A stretch of DNA of 64,000 nt, taken from positions 9,361 to 73,360 of the forward strand of contig DASQLQ010000048.1 of the NCBI GenBank assembly GCA_035629935.1, in the 5' to 3' direction. Below, piece by piece: positions 1-9,890 of this stretch. The first letter of the stretch is position 1; each line of letters starts with the position of its first letter. The position numbers and the translations under genes are program-made. Origin of the DNA: DASQLQ01 sp035629935. Lineage in GTDB: Bacteria > Actinomycetota > CADDZG01 > WHSQ01. The notes under the pieces are model-generated. The model worked only from the letters and a program-made list of their open reading frames with translations. It ran no database searches and had not been told where the DNA came from.

Positions 1-2
1 AG

Positions 3-1262
3 GTCCTCCGCGAGATCCGCCTGGCGCTCCTCGAGGCTGATGTCTCGCTGAAGGTCGTCAAGGCCTTCGTTGCCGATGTGCGGGAGAGGGCCGAGGGGGC
101 CGAGATCCACAAGAGCCTCACGCCGGCTCAACAGGTGATCAAGATCGTCAATGCTGCACTGATCGACGTCCTCGGTGCGGAACATGTGGGCCTCCAGCCG
201 AGTTCGTCCGTCCCGAGAGTCATCCTGATCGCCGGTCTTCAAGGATCGGGAAAGACAACCGCTGCCGCGAAGCTCGCCCGCCTGCTGCAACAACAAGGTC
301 GGAAGCCGCTCCTTGCGGCATGTGATCTGCGCAGGCCCGCTGCCATCCGGCAACTCACCTTGTTGGGAGAGCAGGTCGGTGTCCCCGTCTATTCCGAGCC
401 TGATGTTGACGACGCTCCGGGGGTTGCCGCCAGATCGCTCGAGCACGCCCGGCGCGAGGGACACACCGACCTGATCGTCGACACCGCAGGCCGTATGCAC
501 GTCGAGCAGGAGTTGATGAAGGAGCTCGCCGATGTCAGCGACAACGTGACACCCACGGAGATCCTTCTCGTCTGCGACGCGATGACCGGTCAGGACGCCG
601 TGAACGTTGCGGAATCCTTCCTCGAGCACGTGGACGTCACCGGCATCGTGCTGACGAAACTCGATGGCGATGCCCGCGGTGGAGCCGCGCTGTCGATGGC
701 ACAGGTGACCGGGAAGCCCGTGAAGTTCGCAGGAGTCGGAGAGAAGGTCTCGGACCTCGAGCCTTTCCATCCCGATCGGATGGCCTCCCGCATCCTGGGG
801 ATGGGTGACGTGCTGACGCTCATCGAGAAGGCCGAGGAAGTCTTCGACCATGAGGCCACCAAGAAGATGGAAGAGAAGCTTCGAAAGGCGGACTTCACTT
901 TCGAGGACTTCTTGTCTCAGATGCAGGCACTCAAGAAGATGGGGCCGATGTCGCAGGTGCTCGGGATGTTGCCCGGTATGTCGAAGCTTCCCGTTGGGGA
1001 TGCCGACATCGACAAACAACTACCTACGATCGAAGCGATGATCCAATCGATGACCCCACAGGAGCGCAACGACCCCTCGGTCATCAAGGGAGGGCGCAGA
1101 GCCCGGATCGCGGCAGGCTCCGGGACCACCATCCAGCAGGTGAATCAGTTGGTGAAGCAGTTCGAACAGGTGAGGAAGATGATGAAGTCCCTCACCGGGG
1201 GCAAGGGGGGCAAGATGCGCATGCCTGCGGGGATGAAGCTCCCACCCGGTTTCGGGCTGTGA
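3..1262 (+). CDS. ffh: Signal recognition particle protein Ffh, 5' truncated
   Basis: GTPase that binds signal peptides on the ribosome together with SRP RNA and delivers nascent membrane proteins to FtsY. The frame is open from base 3, so the start lies upstream and only part of the N domain is missing; the first residues (VLREIRLALLEADV) match the N-domain helix. Visible motifs are the P-loop GLQGSGKTT, DTAGR, and TKLDGDARGG of the G domain. The M domain follows, with KKMGPMSQVLGMLPGM and the RNA-binding segment ending GGRRARIAAGSGTT. The tail is Gly/Lys/Met rich, as in typical Ffh. It heads the rpsP-rimM-trmD operon. Confidence 0.97.
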   Translation, partial: VLREIRLALLEADVSLKVVKAFVADVRERAEGAEIHKSLTPAQQVIKIVNAALIDVLGAEHVGLQPSSSVPRVILIAGLQGSGKTTAAAKLARLLQQQGRKPLLAACDLRRPAAIRQLTLLGEQVGVPVYSEPDVDDAPGVAARSLEHARREGHTDLIVDTAGRMHVEQELMKELADVSDNVTPTEILLVCDAMTGQDAVNVAESFLEHVDVTGIVLTKLDGDARGGAALSMAQVTGKPVKFAGVGEKVSDLEPFHPDRMASRILGMGDVLTLIEKAEEVFDHEATKKMEEKLRKADFTFEDFLSQMQALKKMGPMSQVLGMLPGMSKLPVGDADIDKQLPTIEAMIQSMTPQERNDPSVIKGGRRARIAAGSGTTIQQVNQLVKQFEQVRKMMKSLTGGKGGKMRMPAGMKLPPGFGL

Positions 1263-1315
1263 CCTGCTAATATCGCCCTCTTCGCAGCACATTCCCTCAC
1301 TTCGCTAGGAGAACC

Positions 1316-1756
1316 ATGGTCAAGATCAGGTTGATGCGCGTCGGAAAGAAGAAGCAGCCCTCTTACCGGGTTGTGGTTGCCGATTCGCGCAGCCCCCGTG
1401 ATGGGCGGATCATCGAGGCGATCGGCAATTACCAGCCGCGGCTCGAGCCCTCCGGCATCACGATCCAGAACGACAGGGCCGTCTACTGGCTTCAGCAGGG
1501 AGCCCAGCCATCCGAACAGGTCAAGAAGTTGCTGCTGCTGAGCGGCGCATGGTCCGAGTTCAGTGGCGAGCCGGCCCCCGCTGCACTATCCCAGTCGGCA
1601 CAGCCCGGCACCAAGGCGGCGGCGACCCCTGCAGCATCGATAAAGGCCACCCCGGCGGCATCCGTAGCGGCCGAAGACGAGGCAGACGAAGGCGCCTCCC
1701 CCGAAGCGCCGCCCGAAGCGCCCGCCGAGCCCGAAGCTTCTGAAGAGCAGTCGTGA
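1316..1756 (+). CDS. rpsP: 30S ribosomal protein bS16 with long acidic tail
   Basis: Small-subunit ribosomal protein needed for 30S assembly. The N-terminal 80 or so residues are canonical ([20 protein letters not shown], then [11 protein letters not shown]). After about residue 85 an Ala/Pro/Glu-rich, low-complexity tail of roughly 60 residues replaces the usual short end, making it 146 aa against the common 80-100. The start ATG has a clear Shine-Dalgarno AGGAGA 5-6 bases upstream. Its stop overlaps the GTG of khpA, implying coupling. Confidence 0.97.
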   Translation: MVKIRLMRVGKKKQPSYRVVVADSRSPRDGRIIEAIGNYQPRLEPSGITIQNDRAVYWLQQGAQPSEQVKKLLLLSGAWSEFSGEPAPAALSQSAQPGTKAAATPAASIKATPAASVAAEDEADEGASPEAPPEAPAEPEASEEQS

Positions 1757-1989
1757 GCCGGGAGCTCATCGAATTCGTCGTGCCCTGGTTGCTCGACCAT
1801 CCGGACGAGGTCGAGATCAACGAGTCGGAGGGCGACAGGGGGTCAACCGTTCTCGAGCTGAGCGTTCATCCCGACGACATGGGCAAGATCATCGGCAAAC
1901 GCGGCCGCATCATCCGTTCCCTGCGCCTGCTGGCGCGCGCGACGGGGCAACGCGATGGGAACACCGTGTTCGTCGAGGTGGTGGACTGA
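1753..1989 (+). CDS. khpA: KH-domain RNA-binding protein KhpA
   Basis: Small single KH-domain protein (78 aa) that binds RNA, usually as a partner of KhpB/Jag, and is linked to cell-envelope and translation control. The GxxG loop is visible in [15 protein letters not shown], followed by the helix LRLLARATG. It starts at GTG within a 4-base GTGA overlap with the rpsP stop. The position between rpsP and rimM is the standard one in Actinobacteria and Firmicutes. Confidence 0.95.
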   Translation: MSRELIEFVVPWLLDHPDEVEINESEGDRGSTVLELSVHPDDMGKIIGKRGRIIRSLRLLARATGQRDGNTVFVEVVD

Positions 1990-2011
1990 CGCAACGCCTC
2001 TGGGAGGCGCG

Positions 2012-2518
2012 GTGAACGAACCACCTCAAGGCTTGCTGATAGCAGGCGAGATCGGAAAACCCCACGGCACCGCCGGCGAGGTCTACGTGATCAGAGTCTC
2101 GGACGATCCGCGCAGATTCGAGCCCGGCTCCCGTCTCCTTCACTCCGATGGACGCGAGATGACGGTGGAGAAGTCCCGCAACCATCGCGATCGCCTGCTG
2201 ATCAAATTCGAAGGCAGCGACAGCCGGGAGGAAGCCGAGGGCTTGCGGGGGACGCTCTACGTTCATGCCGACGATCGGCGCGAGCTGGACCCAGGGGAGT
2301 ACTGGGCAGGCGAAGTTATCGGGTGCGTCGTCGTGTTGCAGGACGGCACCACGGTCGGCGAGATTCGCGACGTGATCCCCGGCTCGGCCCACGACCTGCT
2401 ATCCGTTCACACATCCAACGGCAACCGACTGATACCGGTCGTGAAAGAACTGGTGGTGTCGGTAGACGTGCCCGGTCGAAGAGTCGTCATCGATCCACCA
2501 GACGGGTTGCTCGATTGA
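2012..2518 (+). CDS. rimM: Ribosome maturation factor RimM
   Basis: Binds uS19 and helps mature the 30S head domain. The N-terminal domain opens with LLIAGEIGKPHGTAGEVYV, and a PRC-barrel follows (EYWAGEVIGCVVV, then TVGEIRDVIPG). The GTG at 2012, preceded by GGGAGG, is preferred over an in-frame ATG at 1955, because it gives the conserved N terminus and does not overlap khpA. Length is 168 aa, normal for the family. Its stop overlaps the TTG start of trmD. Confidence 0.95.
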   Translation: MNEPPQGLLIAGEIGKPHGTAGEVYVIRVSDDPRRFEPGSRLLHSDGREMTVEKSRNHRDRLLIKFEGSDSREEAEGLRGTLYVHADDRRELDPGEYWAGEVIGCVVVLQDGTTVGEIRDVIPGSAHDLLSVHTSNGNRLIPVVKELVVSVDVPGRRVVIDPPDGLLD

Positions 2519-3183
2519 AGATCGACGTGGTCACCCTGTTCCCGGAGATCTTCGACGTCCCGCTGAGGACGAGTCTCCTCGGACGTGCGATCGAAACTGA
2601 CCTGCTGGATGTCGGAGTCACGAACCTGCGCGACTTCGGCTTGGGAACCCATCGGTCGGTCGACGACGAGCCTTATGGCGGGGGGGCCGGGATGGTCATG
2701 CGTCCGGAACCGGTCTTCTCGGCGGTCGAGTCGGTGAAGAAGGAAGGCTCCCACGTCGTTCTGCTCTCGCCGCGGGGAGCGCTCTTCGACCACGCTAAAG
2801 CGAAGGGCTTCGCCAGCGCCGAGCATCTGGTGCTCATCTGTGGCCGCTATGAGGGCATCGACGAGCGGGTCGCCCTTCATCTGGCGGACGAAGAGATATC
2901 GATCGGGGACTTCGTCCTCAGCGGGGGTGAGGTTGCCGCCTTGTGCGTGATCGAGGCCGTTTCCCGGTTTATCCCCGGGGTCCTCGGCAACGAAGCGTCT
3001 TTAGCTTCCGAGTCCCACGCAGCGGGCCTTCTCGAGTATCCGCAATACACGCGCCCCGCCGAGTTCCGGGGGTGGTCCGTGCCCGGGGTCCTTACCTCTG
3101 GAGATCACGGGGCGGTGGATGAGTGGCGCCGGGACCGTTCGGAGCAGATCACTCGCGAGCGGCGGCCGGACCTGCTCTCCTAG
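2515..3183 (+). CDS. trmD: tRNA (guanine-N1)-methyltransferase TrmD
   Basis: SAM-dependent SPOUT enzyme that makes m1G37 in tRNAs, preventing +1 frameshifting. The start is a TTG (2515-2517) within TTGA overlapping the rimM stop; it gives LKIDVVTLFPEIFDVPL, the family N terminus. Other family motifs are GGGAGMVMRPEP, LICGRYEGIDERV and the knot segment LSGGEVAALCVIEAVSRFIPG. At 222 aa it is slightly short but complete. rplS, which often follows, is not here; uvrC comes next. Confidence 0.95.
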   Translation: MKIDVVTLFPEIFDVPLRTSLLGRAIETDLLDVGVTNLRDFGLGTHRSVDDEPYGGGAGMVMRPEPVFSAVESVKKEGSHVVLLSPRGALFDHAKAKGFASAEHLVLICGRYEGIDERVALHLADEEISIGDFVLSGGEVAALCVIEAVSRFIPGVLGNEASLASESHAAGLLEYPQYTRPAEFRGWSVPGVLTSGDHGAVDEWRRDRSEQITRERRPDLLS

Positions 3184-3199
3184 TAGGGACAATGTAGGT

Positions 3200-5077
3200 A
3201 TGCGGGCGAAGACGGATCTGAAGCGACCACAGGCAGGGTCGGTGCCCAGTCGGCCGGGCGTCTACATGTTCCGTGACCGCGACCACCGAGTGATCTACGT
3301 CGGCAAGGCGAAATCACTGCGTAGCCGTGTCTCGAATTACTTCGCCGCCGACCTTCACCCCCGCACCCATGCGATGGTCGAGGCGGCTGCGGAGCTCGAG
3401 TGGATCGTCACCGACAACGAGGTCGAGGCTCTGCATCTCGAGCTGAACCTCATCAAGCAACATCGGCCCCGGTACAACGTGCGCTACCGCGACGACAAGA
3501 GTTATCCCTATCTGGCGATCACCTTGAACGAGGAGTTCCCCCGGGCGCGCGTCATGCGTGGGAGCAAGAAGAAAGGCATCCGTTACTACGGGCCGTTCGC
3601 CCACGCGTACGCGATCCGCAACACACTCGACCTACTCCTTCGGACATTCCCAATGAGGACGTGCTCTCAAGGGGTCTTCGACCGTTGCAAGCGCCGCAAC
3701 CGACCCTGCCTTCTGTACGACATCGAACGATGCTCGGGTCCTTGCGTCGGCGCAGTGTCCCCGGACGAGCATCGCGCCATCGCCCTCGAACTCTGCGATT
3801 TCCTCGATGGGAACACGAAGCCCGTCCTGACCCGGCTCAAGCAGGCCATGAAGGACGCGTCCACCCGCCAGGAATACGAGATGGCGGCGAAGGTTAGGGA
3901 CCAGCTCGACAACGTTCACAAGGCGATCGAACGACAGCAGATGGTCTCCGCGGAGAAAGACGAGATCGACGTCGTGGGACTGGTCCAGGACGATCTGGAG
4001 GCCGCATTCCAGGTCTTCTTCGTGCGCCGGGGCCGCGTGACCGGTCGTAAAGGATTCATCGTCGACAAGGTCGAGGATCTAGAGACCCCGGAGCTGATCG
4101 CCGGCTTCCTGGAGCGCCTCTACCTGGACGGCGAGGTTCCCAGGGCGGTGCTCGTGCCCGAAGAGCCGGCCGAAGGACCTCTCATCGAGAAGTGGCTTCG
4201 CCGGCAGCGAGGGGCGAAGGTCACGATCAGGGTGCCCCGCCGGGGCGAGAAGCGAGCCCTTCTGGAGACGGTCACCGACAACGCGACCCAAGCTTTCGCG
4301 CAGCATCGTTTGAAGCGCGCGAGCGATTTCGACGCGCGAGCGCGCCAGTTGAACGAGTTGCAATCGTTCCTCGGGATGAAGCATGCCCCCCTGCGTATCG
4401 AGTGCTTCGACATCTCGAACACCGGTCCGCATGAGGCCGTAGGGTCGATGGTCGTGTTCGAGGATGGCTTGCCCAAGCGGTCCGACTACCGGCGTTTCGC
4501 CATCAAGTGGACGTCGGGTCCGGACGACGTGGCGATGATGGGAGAGGTGATCCGCAGGCGTTTCGCTCGATTCCGTGAAGAGAGTGCGCAACCCTCCAAG
4601 AAGTATCGGTTCGCATATCCGCCCAACCTCGTCGTTATCGATGGGGGAAAGGGGCAACTCAATCGGGCGGTGGAGGCCATGCAGGAGCTGGATATAGCCG
4701 ATGTCACTTGTGTCGCATTGGCTAAGCGGATGGAGGAGATCTACTTCCCAGACCGGTCCGATCCCGTGCTGATCCCGCGTGGCTCGGAATCCTTGTACCT
4801 GCTCCAACAGATCCGTGACGAAGCGCACAGGTTCGCCGTGACGTATCACCGGCTGAAGCGCGGGAAGCGGATGACTCGGTCCGCGCTCGATGGGATACCG
4901 GGACTGGGTGAGACGCGTCGCAAACAGCTCATGAAGCACTTCGGATCGGTAAAGCGGATCAGGGAAGCGACTGTCGAAGAGCTGGACGCGTTACCGGGTT
5001 TCCCGACGAAGGTTGCAGAGAACGTCTATGCGGCATTGCATGGAACATCGGAGACCGGCGATAGGAGGGCGTCGTGA
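3200..5077 (+). CDS. uvrC: UvrABC system endonuclease subunit UvrC
   Basis: Makes the two incisions around DNA lesions in nucleotide excision repair. Domains in order: GIY-YIG nuclease (PSRPGVYMFRDRDHRVIYVG, about residues 17-95), UVR motif (YEMAAKVRDQLDNVHKAIE), RNase H-like nuclease (IECFDISNTGPHEAVGSMVV) and C-terminal helix-hairpin-helix pair (LDGIPGLGETRRKQLM, LDALPGFPTKVAENVY). The ATG at 3200 is chosen because the family N terminus begins there; an upstream in-frame start overlaps trmD. The protein is 625 aa and intact. It is coupled by a 4-base overlap to rapZ. Confidence 0.97.
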   Translation: MRAKTDLKRPQAGSVPSRPGVYMFRDRDHRVIYVGKAKSLRSRVSNYFAADLHPRTHAMVEAAAELEWIVTDNEVEALHLELNLIKQHRPRYNVRYRDDKSYPYLAITLNEEFPRARVMRGSKKKGIRYYGPFAHAYAIRNTLDLLLRTFPMRTCSQGVFDRCKRRNRPCLLYDIERCSGPCVGAVSPDEHRAIALELCDFLDGNTKPVLTRLKQAMKDASTRQEYEMAAKVRDQLDNVHKAIERQQMVSAEKDEIDVVGLVQDDLEAAFQVFFVRRGRVTGRKGFIVDKVEDLETPELIAGFLERLYLDGEVPRAVLVPEEPAEGPLIEKWLRRQRGAKVTIRVPRRGEKRALLETVTDNATQAFAQHRLKRASDFDARARQLNELQSFLGMKHAPLRIECFDISNTGPHEAVGSMVVFEDGLPKRSDYRRFAIKWTSGPDDVAMMGEVIRRRFARFREESAQPSKKYRFAYPPNLVVIDGGKGQLNRAVEAMQELDIADVTCVALAKRMEEIYFPDRSDPVLIPRGSESLYLLQQIRDEAHRFAVTYHRLKRGKRMTRSALDGIPGLGETRRKQLMKHFGSVKRIREATVEELDALPGFPTKVAENVYAALHGTSETGDRRAS

Positions 5078-5973
5078 AACTGTCACGCCGAGCCACGCAA
5101 CACGTGGAAGTGACGGTGATCACGGGACTTTCGGGGGCCGGCCGCTCGGAGGTTGCCAAGGCATTGGAGGATCTCGGGTGGTTCGTCATCGACAACCTCC
5201 CCCCGGCGTTGATCACGAAGATGCTGTCGCTGGCCCTGGCTCCGGGCAACGAGATAAACCGCATAGCTCTGGTTATCGATGCGCGCGGCGGCGTGTTCTT
5301 CGAAGAGGCGGCCAAGGCCCTCGAGAAGGTGCGGCGCGATGTCTCGAACTTCCGTTTGGTGTTCCTAGAGGCTTCCGACGATGCACTGGTTCGCCGCTTC
5401 GACGCGAGCCGGCGCCTTCACCCTCTTGCAACGGATAACCACGTTCAGGTCGGCATCCAGCGCGAACGGGAGCTGCTCTCGCCGTTCCGGGATGGCGCCG
5501 ACCTGATCCTGGACACGTCGGACCTCTCGGTGCGCGAGCTCCGTACGAAGATATCCGCCTACTTCGAGGCGGGCATCCCGGCCGAAGGGCTAAAAACGAC
5601 GATCATCTCCTTCGGCTACAAGTTCGGGCTTCCGCTGGATGCCGACATCGTGCTGGACGTCCGATTCCTTCCCAACCCTCATTGGGTCGACGAGCTGCGG
5701 CCGTTGACGGGATTGACTACTCCAGTGCGGAACTACGTGCTCGAACACGATCCGACGGCCGACTTCCTCGCGCGCACCAGGGACCTGTTCGCCGTTCTGC
5801 TTCCCGGTTATCAGGGCGAAGGCCGCCATTACCTGACCGTTGCCATCGGTTGCACCGGTGGCAGGCATCGTTCGGTGGTTCTGGCGCAAGAGATAGGAAA
5901 TCTGATGGAAGAGAAGGGTTTCCGGGCGAAGGTGATCCATCGCGATGTCGAGCGGCCCCCGGTGACCCCATGA
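5074..5973 (+). CDS. rapZ: RapZ / YvcJ-family nucleotide-binding protein
   Basis: P-loop protein of the RapZ (YvcJ) family. In E. coli RapZ steers the small RNA GlmZ; in Gram-positives the role is less defined and it hydrolyses nucleotides. The Walker A motif GLSGAGRSEVAKAL sits at about residues 18-31, and the C-terminal domain contains SFGYKFGLP and AIGCTGGRHRSVVLAQEI, both family hallmarks. It starts at GTG in a GTGA overlap with uvrC and ends in an ATGA overlap with yvcK. The uvrC-rapZ-yvcK order is widely conserved. Confidence 0.95.
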   Translation: MKLSRRATQHVEVTVITGLSGAGRSEVAKALEDLGWFVIDNLPPALITKMLSLALAPGNEINRIALVIDARGGVFFEEAAKALEKVRRDVSNFRLVFLEASDDALVRRFDASRRLHPLATDNHVQVGIQRERELLSPFRDGADLILDTSDLSVRELRTKISAYFEAGIPAEGLKTTIISFGYKFGLPLDADIVLDVRFLPNPHWVDELRPLTGLTTPVRNYVLEHDPTADFLARTRDLFAVLLPGYQGEGRHYLTVAIGCTGGRHRSVVLAQEIGNLMEEKGFRAKVIHRDVERPPVTP

Positions 5974-6857
5974 AGGTAGTTGGTATCGGCGGGGGCCATG
6001 GGTTGGCCGCGACCCTGCGGGCGGCGCGCCTCTATGCAACGGATATCTCGGCCGTGGTGACGGTCGCCGACGACGGTGGTTCCTCCGGTCGACTCACGCG
6101 GGAGCTGGGCATCCCGCCGCCGGGCGACATACGTAACTGTTTGGTCGCTCTTGCCACCAACGAAGAGTTGGGTCATCTCTACCAACACAGATTCACGACG
6201 GGCGCCTTGACCGGCCACTCGGTAGGCAACCTCGTGATCGCTGCTCTGACGGAGATCGAGGGAGATTTCGGTGCAGCGGTCGTGCGCGCCGGCGAGTTGC
6301 TGGGAGTCGATGGGCGCGTGTTCCCCGCCACCTGCGAGCTCGTCCGCTTGGGTGCTCGGGTGCAGGGAGGGGTCGTTCAGGGTCAGGTTGCGGTTGCTCG
6401 CACGGAGGCTCCGATCCAGGCCGTCTATCTCGATCCTCCGGCTCCCGAGGCATACGCCGATGCCGTCGAGTGCATCCGCGAAGCCGACCAGATCGTCATG
6501 GGGCCGGGCAGCCTGTTCACGAGCCTCATCGCCGCGATCCTCGTGCCGGGCATAAGCCGAGCCGTGAGGGAGACCCGTGCGAAACGGATCTTCGTGTGCA
6601 ACAACCGGATGCAGAAAGGCGAGACGGAGGGCCTCAGCGTCTCGGATCACCTGGGAGGGTTGCTGGCACACGTGGGGCCCGATTGCATCGATGCGGTCGT
6701 AGTCCAGGATCCACCGGAAACCCCGGACGGGGTGGCGATCGACGAAGAGGGCCTGGCCTTCCTGCAGCTGGACGTCGTCCGCGCGGACATCTCGGAGCCA
6801 GGCGGAGCGCACGATCCGGTACGGCTGGCGGAGGTGCTCAAAAGCCTCGGAAAGTAG
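5970..6857 (+). CDS. yvcK: YvcK/CofD-like gluconeogenesis factor
   Basis: CofD-like fold protein; YvcK homologues bind UDP-sugars and are needed for cell-wall integrity and growth on gluconeogenic carbon. Conserved signatures are VVGIGGGHGLAATLRA at the N terminus, ADDGGSSGRLTRELG, PPPGDIRNCLVALA and MGPGSLFTSLIAAILV. Length is 295 aa. The ATG overlaps the rapZ stop (ATGA). In most Gram-positives whiA follows; here the next gene, after 30 bases, is gap. Confidence 0.95.
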   Translation: MKVVGIGGGHGLAATLRAARLYATDISAVVTVADDGGSSGRLTRELGIPPPGDIRNCLVALATNEELGHLYQHRFTTGALTGHSVGNLVIAALTEIEGDFGAAVVRAGELLGVDGRVFPATCELVRLGARVQGGVVQGQVAVARTEAPIQAVYLDPPAPEAYADAVECIREADQIVMGPGSLFTSLIAAILVPGISRAVRETRAKRIFVCNNRMQKGETEGLSVSDHLGGLLAHVGPDCIDAVVVQDPPETPDGVAIDEEGLAFLQLDVVRADISEPGGAHDPVRLAEVLKSLGK

Positions 6858-6878
6858 GATGCGTTTCAATCGACCTAG

Positions 6879-7892
<1,014 letters not shown>

Positions 7893-7903
7893 CAGGGCTT
7901 CCG

Positions 7904-9106
7904 GTGAGCGGTTCGGACGGACTCCCACAGCTCGATGATCTCGATATCGATGGCGGACGCGTTCTGGTGCGGTGTGACCTCAACGTCCCTCTCGATGACG
8001 GATCCATAACCGACGATCTTCGGATCCGTGCGGCGGTTCCCACCCTGCAGGCGATCCTGGACCGGGGAGGGAACCTGGTGGTCTGCAGCCACCTGGGACG
8101 CCCCAAAGGGAAGGTGGTCGAGGAACTGCGTCTAAAGCCCGTGGGCGAGCATCTCGCCCACTTGCTCGATCGCGAGGTTGCCTGTTCCAGCGATGTGGTC
8201 GGGGAAGATTCGGCGAAACTGTGCGCGTCGGACGCCGAGATCGTGCTGCTCGAGAACCTCCGCTTCGAGCCCGGCGAGGAGAAGAACGAACCGGAACTAG
8301 CGGATCGCTTGGCCTCATTCGGCAACAGCTACGTGAACGATGCGTTCGGAGCCGCGCACCGGGCCCATGCCTCGATAGTGGGCGTGGCCGAACGCCTACC
8401 GGCGGCAGCGGGCTTGCTCCTCGCCGACGAGGTCATCAAGCTCGAGCGACTCCTCGATGCTCCGGAGCAACCGTTCGTTGCCGTATTGGGCGGGGCGAAG
8501 GTCTCGGACAAGCTCGACGTGATCGGGAACCTGCTCGAGAGGGTCGACGCGATCTGCATCGGCGGAGCCATGGCCTTCACTCTTCTCGTTGCCAGGGGCC
8601 GCCCCGTCGGTCGATCTCTCGTGGAAGAGGACCGGATCGAATCGGTGAAGGAAGTCCTCGAACGCGCCGACGCTGGAGCAGTCGACATCCACCTGCCCAC
8701 CGACGTGGTGGCGGCCGAGTCGATCGAAGAAGGCGCCGCTCACGGTGTTGCCGAACTGGACGAGATCGGCGATCGGATCGGTGTCGATATCGGTCCCGCA
8801 AGCGCGTGGGCCTTCTCGAATGTGATCTCGAAAGCCCGAACGGTGTTGTGGAACGGGCCGATGGGGATCTTCGAGATCGACGACTACGCAGGAGGTACGA
8901 AAGCGGTTGCCCAGGCGGTCGCCAAAGCGACGAAGGCGGGGGCGTACACGGTGGCCGGCGGGGGAGATTCCGCAGCCGCGCTCAAGTCTTTCAACATGAC
9001 GGATGCAGTCACTCATCTATCGACCGGGGGAGGCGCGTCCCTCGAGCTCCTCGAAGGCAAGGAGCTCCCGGGCATCACTGCCTTGAGAGCCGGCCACAGG
9101 AAGTGA
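7904..9106 (+). CDS. pgk: Phosphoglycerate kinase
   Basis: Transfers phosphate from 1,3-bisphosphoglycerate to ADP. Substrate-site motifs include VLVRCDLNVPLDDG and LVVCSHLGRPKG; FVAVLGGAKVSDKLDVI and the C-terminal VAGGGDSAAAL nucleotide loop are also present. GTG at 7904 is preferred over an in-frame ATG inside gap (7763), since it gives a 400-aa protein of normal length. It lies 11 bases after gap and 10 before tpiA. Confidence 0.97.
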   Translation: MSGSDGLPQLDDLDIDGGRVLVRCDLNVPLDDGSITDDLRIRAAVPTLQAILDRGGNLVVCSHLGRPKGKVVEELRLKPVGEHLAHLLDREVACSSDVVGEDSAKLCASDAEIVLLENLRFEPGEEKNEPELADRLASFGNSYVNDAFGAAHRAHASIVGVAERLPAAAGLLLADEVIKLERLLDAPEQPFVAVLGGAKVSDKLDVIGNLLERVDAICIGGAMAFTLLVARGRPVGRSLVEEDRIESVKEVLERADAGAVDIHLPTDVVAAESIEEGAAHGVAELDEIGDRIGVDIGPASAWAFSNVISKARTVLWNGPMGIFEIDDYAGGTKAVAQAVAKATKAGAYTVAGGGDSAAALKSFNMTDAVTHLSTGGGASLELLEGKELPGITALRAGHRK

Positions 9107-9116
9107 GGAAAGCTTC

Positions 9117-9890
9117 ATGCGAACACCGCTGATCGCGGGCAATTGGAAGATGCACAAGACCCATCTCGAGGCGATGCACCTCGTCCAACAGTTGGGTCAC
9201 GAGCTCGCCGAACACGATTTCGACAAGGTCGAAGTCGTGGTGTGCCCGGCCTTCACGTCACTGAGGACGATCCAAACCCTGATCGACTCGGATCGCTACC
9301 GGTTCGGCCTTGGGGCCCAGAACATGCATACGGAGAAGGAAGGCGCCTTCACCGGCGAGGTGTCACCAGTGATGCTCTCTTCACTGGACGCCGCCTACGT
9401 GATCCTCGGACATTCCGAGAGGAGAGAGCTCTTCGGAGAGACCGACAGTGGTGTCAACGCGAAGGTCCACAGCGCCCTTGTGCATGACCTGATCCCGATC
9501 ATGTGCTGCGGTGAAACGGAGACCGAGCGAGAGGCGGGGGAAACCGAGGCCAAGATCGAACGTCAAGTGACGGCCGGTCTTGACAAACTCAAGCCGGAAC
9601 AAGCGTCCACCGTTGTGATCGCATACGAGCCGATCTGGGCGATCGGAACCGGCAAGACGGCCACACCGGAGGACGCACAAGCAACGTGTGCGCACGTGCG
9701 CAAGATCGTCGCCTCTAGACATGGAGATGCCACGGCCGAGGCGGTGCGGGTCCTTTACGGGGGGAGCGTGAAGGCCGGTAATGCGGCGGCCCTCATGTCC
9801 CAGCGGGACATCGATGGGGCGTTGGTCGGCGGTGCGTCGCTCGAAGCCGCCGAGTTCGCTGCGATCGTCAAAGCGACTGGCTCGAAATGA
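9117..9890 (+). CDS. tpiA: Triosephosphate isomerase
   Basis: Interconverts dihydroxyacetone phosphate and glyceraldehyde-3-phosphate. The catalytic lysine is in the N-terminal GNWKMHKT, the histidine in YVILGHSERRELFGE, and the catalytic glutamate in VIAYEPIWAIGTGKTA. The phosphate loop is LYGGSVKAGNA. It is 257 aa and complete. A Shine-Dalgarno GAGGAAAG precedes the ATG, and the stop overlaps the apgM ATG (ATGA). Confidence 0.98.
   Translation: MRTPLIAGNWKMHKTHLEAMHLVQQLGHELAEHDFDKVEVVVCPAFTSLRTIQTLIDSDRYRFGLGAQNMHTEKEGAFTGEVSPVMLSSLDAAYVILGHSERRELFGETDSGVNAKVHSALVHDLIPIMCCGETETEREAGETEAKIERQVTAGLDKLKPEQASTVVIAYEPIWAIGTGKTATPEDAQATCAHVRKIVASRHGDATAEAVRVLYGGSVKAGNAAALMSQRDIDGALVGGASLEAAEFAAIVKATGSK

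Noticed and set aside
4079..4939. A 286-codon minus-strand frame opposite uvrC
   Set aside because: It is antisense to the UvrC nuclease and HhH domains, with no motif or ribosome site of its own.
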